DNA of 13,385 nt, from NCBI GenBank assembly GCA_000438355.1, contig FR901497.1, positions 2,415 through 15,799 on the forward strand, in the 5' to 3' direction. Below, one piece after another: positions 7,801 to 13,385 of this stretch (position 1 is the first letter of the stretch; each line of letters starts with the position of its first letter). The translations under genes and the position numbers were made by a program. The stretch is from Clostridium sp. CAG:273. GTDB taxonomy: Bacteria > Bacillota > Clostridia > TANB77 > CAG-508. Below the pieces are notes generated by a model. That model did no database searches. It had not been told where the DNA came from and saw only the letters and a program-made list of their open reading frames with translations.

Positions 7801-8358
7801 ATGGATGATAATCAAATTGTTGCACAATTAGCAGCAAATTTAGCTGAAGCAACTGCTAGAAATGGCGCAAGTTTTATATCAAAGAAAATAAATGCTAGTA
7901 AAGCAAAAAGAAATGACAAAGAAACTATTGCTGAACTGGAAGAAATAATATCTGATTTATTAAATGATAAGGCTGAAATTCAACGAATTGCTCAAGCATA
8001 TGAACAAGAATTAGTTTCACAAAAAATTACAGAAAATGATATAAAATATATTACAGATAATTTATTGCCTATATTTGGAGAATTTCTTCCGGATCAAGTT
8101 GAAATTGAAAAAATGAAAAAAATATTGTCTGTTGAGACACTTACAATTATGCAACTTATAGGATTTAACTATAAACAAGCTATAGGTGAACCATTAACTT
8201 TATTGGTGAGAAAAGCGATTGAATCTAAAGTACCAATAGATTCACAAACGAATGTTAATTATGTGTTAACTATGGCAAATCTAGCTAAGGATGAAGAGGC
8301 AACGAAGAGATATTGCCAATTAACAGGACAAAAGTCTAGTGAAGGAGAAAAGGAATAA
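7801..8358 (+). CDS. Hypothetical helical protein, 185 aa, in the hsd operon
   Basis: Not recognised as a named family. The start has GAGGAGAG at 7784-7791 and lies 20 bases after hsdR. The protein is soluble, without signal or membrane segments. Residues 1-30 are small-residue rich (IVAQLAANLAEATARNG), about 40-75 form a charged helix with coiled-coil character (ELEEIISDLLNDKAEIQRIA), and 105-140 carry the more distinctive SVETLTIMQLIGFNYKQAIG followed by EPLTLLVRKAI. The end is hydrophilic. No catalytic motif or DNA-binding fold is evident. Its tight spacing between hsdR and the nuclease gene, before the operon terminator, says it belongs to the same transcript. From memory, proteins of this kind occur next to Type I systems in other Firmicutes, but I cannot verify that here. 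An accessory protein-protein interaction role is the most that can be inferred. Confidence 0.75.
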   Translation: MDDNQIVAQLAANLAEATARNGASFISKKINASKAKRNDKETIAELEEIISDLLNDKAEIQRIAQAYEQELVSQKITENDIKYITDNLLPIFGEFLPDQVEIEKMKKILSVETLTIMQLIGFNYKQAIGEPLTLLVRKAIESKVPIDSQTNVNYVLTMANLAKDEEATKRYCQLTGQKSSEGEKE

Positions 8359-8380
8359 TTTAATTTGAAGGAGAAATTAT

Positions 8381-9274
8381 ATGATTTTAAAAGCAAATAA
8401 AGAATTAAAACAAAAGGATTTTAAAAATGAAAAAGAATTACAAAATTTTTTCGAAAACAACATTGAAACAATATTAGGATATAAATTTATAGATACAGAA
8501 TTTGTAGTAGGCGATTTTAGAATTGATTCTTTAGCTTTTGATGAAGAATCTAAATCATTTAGAATAATTGAATATAAAAATGTTAAAAATCATTCTTTAG
8601 TTGACCAGGGTTATACATATTTAAAATTGATGCTAGAGAGAAAAGCAGATTTTGTTCTTCAATACAACATAAAAACTAAGTCATCGCTAACTACTCAAGA
8701 TATAGATTGGAGCCAATCAAGAATTATATTTGTTGCACCAATTTATACAGCATATCAATTAAATGCTACAGACTTCAAAAATATACCAGTAGATTTAGTT
8801 AAACTAACCAGATATGAAGATGATATTATCGAAATTGATTTTATAAAAAAGACAAGCAATGTTAAAGTGCAAGATGTTCAAATGGAATCTATACAAAACG
8901 ATGTTAATAAAGAAATAATTGTATATACTGAGGAAGATCATTTATCTAAAGTTTCGGACAATATAAAAAGAGTATATGAAGAATTAAAAAATAGAATATT
9001 AGAATTAGACGATATAGATGTGGAAGCAAAGAAACTATACATAGCATTCAAAGGAATTAGAAATATCGCAGATATAGAATTTCATAAGAATAAATTAAAA
9101 ATATACATTAATATGAAAAAAGATTCCCTAAATGATCCTCTAAAACTTACAAAAGACATTAGTGGAATTGGTCATTGGGGAAATGGAGATTATTGTATCA
9201 TAATAGATAAGAAGGATGATATTGATAATGTAATTCCATTGATCAAGCAGTCTTTAAAAGTAAATAAAAAATAG
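8381..9274 (+). CDS. Predicted PD-(D/E)xK nuclease with C-terminal DUF5655-like domain
   Basis: The 297-residue protein has two parts. The N-terminal region (about 15-130) looks like an endonuclease of the PD-(D/E)xK superfamily, related to NucS/DUF91-type proteins: GDFRIDSLAF supplies D49, FRIIEYKNV supplies E64-x-K66, and Q76 follows in VDQGY, the usual spacing of a metal-binding nuclease core. Residues about 195-295 match my memory of DUF5655 (KKLYIAFKG, ADIEFHKNKLKIYI, then ISGIGHWGNGDY), a small domain of unknown function. The start follows AAGGAG at 8368-8373, and the gene is the last before the terminator at 9282-9334. Together with hsdM, hsdS and hsdR it probably forms one defence operon. 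It could add a second DNA-cutting activity or act on HsdR products; both are inference. The nuclease fold is likely; activity is not shown. Confidence 0.82.
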   Translation: MILKANKELKQKDFKNEKELQNFFENNIETILGYKFIDTEFVVGDFRIDSLAFDEESKSFRIIEYKNVKNHSLVDQGYTYLKLMLERKADFVLQYNIKTKSSLTTQDIDWSQSRIIFVAPIYTAYQLNATDFKNIPVDLVKLTRYEDDIIEIDFIKKTSNVKVQDVQMESIQNDVNKEIIVYTEEDHLSKVSDNIKRVYEELKNRILELDDIDVEAKKLYIAFKGIRNIADIEFHKNKLKIYINMKKDSLNDPLKLTKDISGIGHWGNGDYCIIIDKKDDIDNVIPLIKQSLKVNKK

Positions 9275-9281
9275 ACAAAAG

Positions 9282-9334
9282 AAAAGCAAAGTAAGTGAGT
9301 AATGATATATTACATAATTATTTTGCTTTTTTTT
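9282..9334 (+). terminator. Intrinsic terminator at the end of the hsd operon
   Basis: Arms 9282-9294 and 9318-9330 pair over 13 positions with one G-U wobble. They enclose a perfect inner hairpin (GTAAT 9299-9303 with ATTAC 9309-9313), and the 3' arm runs into a T-tract of eight (9327-9334). It begins eight bases after the stop of the nuclease gene. The tract ends four bases before the ribosome binding site of the next gene, so it could also act as an attenuator for that gene. Confidence 0.8.
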
Positions 9335-9337
9335 AAT

Positions 9338-9343
9338 AAGGAG
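9338..9343 (+). promoter_or_regulatory. Ribosome binding site that sets the start of the 9350 gene
   Basis: AAGGAG lies six bases before the ATG at 9350. An in-frame ATG at 9302 lies inside the loop of the terminator hairpin and has no ribosome binding site, so the 9350 start is preferred. Confidence 0.75.
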
Positions 9344-9349
9344 AATTTT

Positions 9350-9868
9350 ATGGGAAATATTATATTATTTATAATTACATTAACTATTATAAGCTTAACA
9401 CTATACTTCATTTATAAAAGTACAGAAAAGTCTAATAGTTTAGTAGAAAAGATTTCTTATATTGTATTAGCAATAGTAGATAGTGCAATATTAATTATTT
9501 ATTATTTTGATAGATTTAATGTACCAACGGAATTAGGATGGAATATAAATGTTAATACACAAAACTGGCTTAATTTCATTGCAACTTATACTACAGGTAT
9601 TATTAGCGCGGGAATAGCAGCTTTGGTTTCAGTATTTGTTACAATTTATCAAATAAAAAAGAATAATGAAGAAAATGATAGGGGATTTTCAGAGAGTTGG
9701 TCATATTATATAGTTGCTGAAAGGTTGATTGCATATAAATATGGAAAAATATCTGAAGTTAGAGTTCAAAATATTGAAAACAATTTGGAAACTATCATAA
9801 AAGAATTTGAATCAATGAAAAATGAATTACTTTTTATATTAAGCGAAAACGCAGAACAAGAGAACTAG
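9350..9868 (+). CDS. Small membrane protein with three predicted transmembrane helices
   Basis: From the ATG at 9350 the protein has 172 residues. Three hydrophobic segments are visible: about 2-20 (NIILFIITLTIISLTLYF), 35-53 (ISYIVLAIVDSAILIIYYF), and 80-98 (TTGIISAGIAALVSVFVTI). After the third comes YQIKKNNEENDRGF and a charged helical C-terminal tail of about 70 residues, probably cytoplasmic. No enzymatic motif is seen and I do not recognise the family. The start is decided by AAGGAG at 9338-9343. It lies directly behind the hsd terminator and no clear promoter precedes it, so expression may depend on readthrough. The pattern of short membrane anchors with a soluble helical tail, next to a Type I system, resembles many uncharacterised defence-associated membrane proteins; that link is inference. 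A perfect inverted repeat covers its 3' end. Confidence 0.72.
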   Translation: MGNIILFIITLTIISLTLYFIYKSTEKSNSLVEKISYIVLAIVDSAILIIYYFDRFNVPTELGWNINVNTQNWLNFIATYTTGIISAGIAALVSVFVTIYQIKKNNEENDRGFSESWSYYIVAERLIAYKYGKISEVRVQNIENNLETIIKEFESMKNELLFILSENAEQEN

Positions 9869-9893
9869 AACTATATGAGTATGCGTTTTCGCT
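9842..9893. repeat. Perfect 12-bp inverted repeat spanning a gene end
   Basis: AGCGAAAACGCA (9842-9853) and TGCGTTTTCGCT (9882-9893) are exact reverse complements separated by 28 bases. Half of the pairs are G-C, unusual for this AT-rich stretch. The left arm lies within the last codons of the membrane protein gene, and the right arm ends just before the AGGA preceding the ATG at 9902. No T-run follows, so a terminator is not certain; an mRNA hairpin affecting downstream translation or a protein-binding site are alternatives. Confidence 0.7.
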
Positions 9894-9943
9894 AGGAAAG
9901 TATGAAAATAAAGAAAAGAAATTTGAAGGAAAGGAAGATGTTT

Positions 9944-11203
9944 ATGGATAGTTTATCTATGAAATTTGAAAGAAAAAAACTTTATGATGAAATTTGGGAT
10001 ATTTCATTAACAGGTGTTTCTAAAAAATATGGACTGAATTACACGAAATTGGTACAAGCTTGCAAAGAAAATAATATTTCATATCCATCTTCAGCATATT
10101 GGACTAAGAAGAATATGGGCTTGGATTTTTCAACTGAAATTGTTGAATTGCCAGAAGCAAAAGAAAAAGAAATTGAAATTCCACTTAAAAATACTGGAGT
10201 ATTGATTGATGAAAAAGTTAGCGATAAAGATAAATTTATTCAAGAATTTAATTCTCTAAACTTTCTAGAAGAAGATGAAAAAAAGAAGGTAGCTGAAGTT
10301 ATTTATGATCTAAGTGTAGATAAATACAAGAGAAATCATAAAGTAATTATTGAATATAAAAATAAGAAAAAAGAAGAACGAAGAGAAGAAAGAAAAGCGA
10401 ACTATTTTAATCCTTATTATAATATTCATGATTACGTAGAAAAGGGATATTTTTCTAATATATCAAAACTACAAAAAGATAGATGTATGAAGATATTAAG
10501 TGCGATTTACTTTGCAATAGAAGAACTAGGAGGAAAAGTAAACAACGATTTTTCACTACAAGTTCGTGAAGAACATATTACAATTGAAATAGAAGAATTA
10601 CAAGATAAAGTAATGCATGAATTGACTAAAGAAGAGGCAAAAAAAATATTAGAATATGAGGAATCCCAAAAGAGAAATACATTTGGATATAAGCCTAATA
10701 TAAAGAAGTATGATTATGTTTGGAATGGTAAATTAAAAATAACCTGTGGCAACAGAAAATACATAAGAGAAAATGATAAAATAAGATTGGAAGATAAACT
10801 AGGAGATATAATTATAAAATTATATGAACAATCTGAAGAAACGAAGAATGAAAGATTAGAAAGAGAAGAAATTGCGAGAAAACAAAGAGAAGAGGAAGAA
10901 AGAAAAGAAAAAATCAGAAATGCCAAAAAGAAAGAAGTAGAAAAAATTAAAGAGTTGATAAATTGTGCAGAAGATTATAAAATAGCATGTGAGATAAGAA
11001 ATTATATTGATGCTGTTTCTAAAAAAGAAAACTTAACAGATGAAATAAAAGAATGGATTAATTGGGCTAATAAGAAAGCAAATTGGTTTGATCCTATTAT
11101 TGATGAAGAAGATGAACTTCTTGGAAAAAGAAAACATACAGAATCTATGGATAATAAAAATAATAAATTAGATAAATATGGTTCATATTATTATTGGAAC
11201 TAA
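9944..11203 (+). CDS. Uncharacterised protein with N-terminal helix-turn-helix-like segment and coiled coil
   Basis: Three in-frame ATGs are possible (9902, 9938, 9944). I prefer 9944 because AAGGAAG ends six bases before it and because related proteins, as I remember them, begin a few residues before the same motif. The first 55 residues (KLYDEIWDISLTGVSKKYGL, then VQACKENNISYPSSAYW) match a widespread family that opens with a REELYELVW-like, helix-turn-helix-like segment and a YPxxxYW signature. A charged linker follows, then a mixed middle region, a Glu/Arg/Lys-rich coiled coil at about 300-350, and a conserved end with EIRNYI, WINWANKKANWFDPI. The protein is soluble, 419 residues from this start. 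From memory the family occurs across bacteria in accessory regions; its function is unknown. A terminator follows, separating it from the Fic gene. Confidence 0.75.
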   Translation: MDSLSMKFERKKLYDEIWDISLTGVSKKYGLNYTKLVQACKENNISYPSSAYWTKKNMGLDFSTEIVELPEAKEKEIEIPLKNTGVLIDEKVSDKDKFIQEFNSLNFLEEDEKKKVAEVIYDLSVDKYKRNHKVIIEYKNKKKEERREERKANYFNPYYNIHDYVEKGYFSNISKLQKDRCMKILSAIYFAIEELGGKVNNDFSLQVREEHITIEIEELQDKVMHELTKEEAKKILEYEESQKRNTFGYKPNIKKYDYVWNGKLKITCGNRKYIRENDKIRLEDKLGDIIIKLYEQSEETKNERLEREEIARKQREEEERKEKIRNAKKKEVEKIKELINCAEDYKIACEIRNYIDAVSKKENLTDEIKEWINWANKKANWFDPIIDEEDELLGKRKHTESMDNKNNKLDKYGSYYYWN

Positions 11204-11237
11204 AAACAATAATGTATGGAAATAAATTATCAATATT

Positions 11238-11287
11238 CCAAAAAAGATATTATTTAAACAATCACTAAGAATATCTTTCTTTTTTGG
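11238..11287 (+). terminator. Terminator after the 9944 gene
   Basis: Arms 11243-11251 and 11270-11278 form nine perfect pairs with an 18-base loop. The stem can extend with bulges out to CC (11238-11239) and GG (11286-11287). A T-rich run (CTTTTTT) follows the 3' arm. It starts about 35 bases after the stop codon. The flanking A and T tracts make it potentially bidirectional. The -35 region of the next promoter overlaps it. Confidence 0.6.
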
Positions 11288-11293
11288 AAATAA

Positions 11294-11315
11294 TGTGATA
11301 TAATAATACTATAAT
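11294..11315 (+). promoter_or_regulatory. Promoter region of the XRE-Fic gene with repeated -10-like boxes
   Basis: TATAAT at 11299-11304 is preceded by the extended -10 TGTGA. The best -35 at 17-base spacing is poor (TTTCTT, 11276-11281). A second TATAAT at 11310-11315 makes an 11-base direct repeat of TATAATA. The ribosome binding site AAGGAGAG is at 11320-11327. The box shares TGTGATATAA and a nearby ATACTA with the hsd promoter. Confidence 0.55.
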
Positions 11316-11333
11316 AAAAAAGGAGAGTTTTTT

Positions 11334-12272
11334 ATGTTAGGAGAAAAAATAAAATCATATAGAGAAAGTAAAAATATGACTCAAAATGAGATTGCAGATA
11401 TATTGGGAGTGAAATCTGCAACCGTATCAAAATATGAATCAGGTACATTAGAACCTAATATCGAATCATTAAAAAAGTTAGCTGAAATATTTGAAGTTTC
11501 TGTTGATGAATTATTGAATGATGAGCAAGATAGATTTGATATATCTAAAATTAATGTATTAAATATACTAAGAGAACAAAAAGAAATGAAATTAAAAGGT
11601 AATTTATATCATAATACACAAATTATATTTGCATATAATACAAACCACATTGAAGGTAGCAAATTAACAGAAGATCAAACGAGATATATATTTGAAACAA
11701 ATACAATTTTATTTGAAGGAGAAACAATTGCAAGTGTTGATGATATATTAGAAATGGCTAATCATTTTAAGCTAGTGGATTACATGTTAGATAAAGCGGA
11801 AGAAAATTTGACAGAAGATATGATAAAAGAATTTCATAGATTATTAAAAGAAGGAACTGCAGATAGTAGAAAAGAATGGTTTAAAGTTGGTGATTATAAA
11901 CAAGTTGTTAATGAAGCAGGAAGCACAAAAACTACATCGCCTAAATATGTTCAAAGGGATATGACAAAATTAATGGATTGGTACAACTCTTTATCCAAAA
12001 TAACAATAAAAGAAATAATAGAATTTCATGCAAGATTCGAAAAGATACATCCATTTCAAGATGGAAATGGTAGAGTGGGTAGAATAATTATTTTTAAAGA
12101 GTGTTTAAAAAATAATATAATTCCTTTTATTATATTAGATAAGGATAAATTGTTCTATTATAGAGGATTAAAAGAATATCAAAATGGTGGAGAAAAAGGA
12201 TATTTAATTGATACCTGTTTAAATGCACAGGATCAATATGCTGAAATAATGAAATATTATTTGAAAAGGTAA
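11334..12272 (+). CDS. Fic-family protein with N-terminal XRE helix-turn-helix domain
   Basis: The 312-residue protein fuses a DNA-binding domain to a Fic domain. Residues about 3-60 are a clear XRE/Cro-type helix-turn-helix (MTQNEIADILGVKSATVSKY). The Fic core ends with the catalytic signature HPFQDGNGRVGR at 239-250, complete with the histidine and the phosphate-binding loop; Fic enzymes usually transfer AMP from ATP to a Thr, Ser or Tyr of a target protein. T103-N-H-I-E107-G108 fits the (S/T)xxxE(G/N) inhibitory motif, placed before the core, so it is self-inhibited (class II type). The fusion suggests that the enzyme also binds its own promoter, just upstream. The start follows AAGGAGAG. 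A HEPN-like gene begins 62 bases downstream without an obvious promoter. A toxin-like or signalling role is inferred; the targets are unknown. Confidence 0.92.
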   Translation: MLGEKIKSYRESKNMTQNEIADILGVKSATVSKYESGTLEPNIESLKKLAEIFEVSVDELLNDEQDRFDISKINVLNILREQKEMKLKGNLYHNTQIIFAYNTNHIEGSKLTEDQTRYIFETNTILFEGETIASVDDILEMANHFKLVDYMLDKAEENLTEDMIKEFHRLLKEGTADSRKEWFKVGDYKQVVNEAGSTKTTSPKYVQRDMTKLMDWYNSLSKITIKEIIEFHARFEKIHPFQDGNGRVGRIIIFKECLKNNIIPFIILDKDKLFYYRGLKEYQNGGEKGYLIDTCLNAQDQYAEIMKYYLKR

Positions 12273-12321
12273 ATATATAAGAAATGAAATATAGAATGAA
12301 GAAATAATATAAAAATATATT

Positions 12322-12327
12322 AGGAGG
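12322..12327 (+). promoter_or_regulatory. Ribosome binding site supporting a TTG start at 12335
   Basis: A perfect AGGAGG lies seven bases before the TTG at 12335. No ATG in this frame is near it, and the first in-frame ATG is 38 codons into the open frame, so the TTG is the most likely start. Confidence 0.75.
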
Positions 12328-12334
12328 AAGAAAA

Positions 12335-13385
12335 TTGGAACAAAACATATCAGAGTTGAAGGAACAAATATATTTCCCAAGAACTAAAGAATATTTTGAA
12401 GAAGTAGAACGCTCATTTTATAGTGAAAATTATAGATCAGCAATTGTAATGTTGTATTCTGTTGTAATTGCAGATTTATTATTTAAATTAGAAGAATTAA
12501 AAGATTACTATTTAGATTCAGTTGCAGAAGAAATATTAAAAGAGATAGACCAAATTAGAGAAAGTAATCCTAAAAGTTCAGAATGGGAGAACAAATTGAT
12601 TGATAGGATTAAAGATAAAACTAATATTATAGAACCATATGTTTTAGCAAATATAGAAGATTTAAAAAATGTAAGAAATTTTTCAGCGCATCCTTCTTTA
12701 AATCAAAACAATGAACTAATAAGACCATCGAGAGAAAAAACGCTAGGACTTATAAAAGAAATGCTAATAGGCATTTTTATAAGGCCACCTCTATTTATAA
12801 AGAAAATAACAAATAATTTATTAGATGATATATCAAGTAAAAAGGAAGATTTTTTAGAGGATAAAGAGAAATTTAAAAGATATATAGAAAAAAAGTATTT
12901 TGAGAGAATACCACAAAATATGATAATTAGTATTTTTAGAGATTTCTGGAAGATAACATTTAAATTAGACAATGAAGATTGCAATATCAATAGAAAAATT
13001 AATTTAGAATTTTTAATTTTGACAATGCGAGAATATAAATTGAAAATATTAGAAGATATCCAAAAAGAAAAAGATAAATATAATAATATAAGTGATAATG
13101 AAGAAATTGCAATATATTTAGTAGAATTTATGTATTATTTCCCAGAAGTATACAATTATTTAAAAGAAGATAATAAGATAGCAATTGAAGTTGTAGTTAA
13201 TAAAAACAATGATTATAAAACAATTGCATACTATACATCAAAAAATATTGAAGAACATATTAGTACACTCAATACAATCAATTTTATAAATAAGCATACA
13301 AGAGAGTTATTAGAAAAAAAGATAAAAGATGAAGGAAAAGAAATACTTTTATTTGACAAATATATTGATTGCTTTGGAAATAGTG
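12335..13385 (+). CDS. HEPN-like protein, TTG start, 3' end outside window
   Basis: A frame with no stop runs from the TTG at 12335 to the right edge, 350 complete codons. The start rests on AGGAGG at 12322-12327. The N-terminal domain is helical: SENYRSAIVMLYSVVIADLL at about 29-48, then a charged helix, then LANIEDLKNVRNFSAHP at 104-120. The last stretch holds R114-N-F-S-A-H119, an R-x4-H arrangement as in HEPN-fold ribonucleases and their DUF4145-type relatives. The next segment (RPSREKTLGLIKEM, then RPPLF) is followed by a long helical region without a visible catalytic motif. No membrane segments are seen. It lies 62 bases after the XRE-Fic gene and is probably co-transcribed with it. 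HEPN proteins often cut RNA in phage defence or toxin-antitoxin systems; that this one does is inference from one motif. Confidence 0.75.
   Translation, partial: MEQNISELKEQIYFPRTKEYFEEVERSFYSENYRSAIVMLYSVVIADLLFKLEELKDYYLDSVAEEILKEIDQIRESNPKSSEWENKLIDRIKDKTNIIEPYVLANIEDLKNVRNFSAHPSLNQNNELIRPSREKTLGLIKEMLIGIFIRPPLFIKKITNNLLDDISSKKEDFLEDKEKFKRYIEKKYFERIPQNMIISIFRDFWKITFKLDNEDCNINRKINLEFLILTMREYKLKILEDIQKEKDKYNNISDNEEIAIYLVEFMYYFPEVYNYLKEDNKIAIEVVVNKNNDYKTIAYYTSKNIEEHISTLNTINFINKHTRELLEKKIKDEGKEILLFDKYIDCFGNS

Noticed and set aside
9302..9349. Extended start of the three-helix membrane protein at ATG 9302
   Set aside because: The codons lie inside the terminator hairpin and T-tract and lack a ribosome binding site, whereas ATG 9350 has AAGGAG at the right distance.
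10714..10926. Minus-strand frame of 70 codons with a hydrophobic product
   Set aside because: It is the complement of the Glu/Arg/Lys coiled-coil region, which always gives Ser/Phe/Leu-rich antisense frames.
12130..12990. Minus-strand frames of 72 and 95 codons near the right end
   Set aside because: They are antisense to the Fic gene end and to the TTG-started HEPN-like gene, which have much better support.
1..13385. Possible reassignment of TGA, because all eleven complete gene ends use TAA or TAG
   Set aside because: No in-frame TGA was noticed inside the genes and tryptophan is written TGG, so a TGA-sense code is not supported; absence of TGA stops in so few genes can be chance in a low-GC genome.
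1..13385. CRISPR array, tRNA or rRNA genes, insertion sequence ends
   Set aside because: No regularly spaced repeats, cloverleaf pattern, rRNA-like stretch, transposase gene or terminal inverted repeats with flanking target duplications were seen on reading through.

Overview
The window is very AT-rich (roughly 30% G+C or below, by eye). It uses AGA and AAA/GAA-rich codons, strong AGGAGG-type ribosome binding sites and sigma-A-like promoters. This points to a low-GC Firmicute, probably of the Clostridia type, read with the standard genetic code. Every supported gene is on the + strand. The content is accessory rather than housekeeping: the tail of a mobile-element type DnaC/IstB ATPase, followed by what looks like a defence island.

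Left part (1-1335): the 3' end of a DnaC-like helicase loader; a 313-base gene-free stretch with six consecutive hairpins, which looks like a structured RNA or structured DNA site; and an unrecognised 207-residue gene with a possible helix-turn-helix, whose ribosome binding site follows the last hairpin directly.

Centre (1336-9334): a compact Type I restriction-modification operon with its own promoter (1359-1387) and an intrinsic terminator (9282-9334). The order is hsdM, hsdS, a membrane-anchored unknown, hsdR, a small helical unknown, and a predicted PD-(D/E)xK nuclease joined to a DUF5655-like C-terminus. HsdM and HsdS overlap and the other gaps are 10-33 bases, so the three extra genes are probably co-expressed with the restriction enzyme. 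The membrane gene sits between hsdS and hsdR, the slot occupied by the anticodon nuclease gene prrC in the E. coli prr locus, but it has no PrrC features.

Right part (9335-13385): a three-helix membrane protein whose ribosome binding site abuts the terminator; a perfect 12-bp inverted repeat; a charged protein with an N-terminal helix-turn-helix-like segment, of a widespread uncharacterised family; a terminator; an XRE-Fic fusion with its own promoter and both the catalytic and the self-inhibitory Fic motifs; and, at the right edge, an incomplete gene that starts at TTG and carries a HEPN-like R-x4-H motif. The Fic and HEPN-like genes are probably co-transcribed.

The strongest leads are the multi-hairpin region at 451-680, the accessory genes inside the hsd operon, and the XRE-Fic/HEPN-like pair. 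Functions beyond Type I restriction-modification and Fic are inference from motifs and position.
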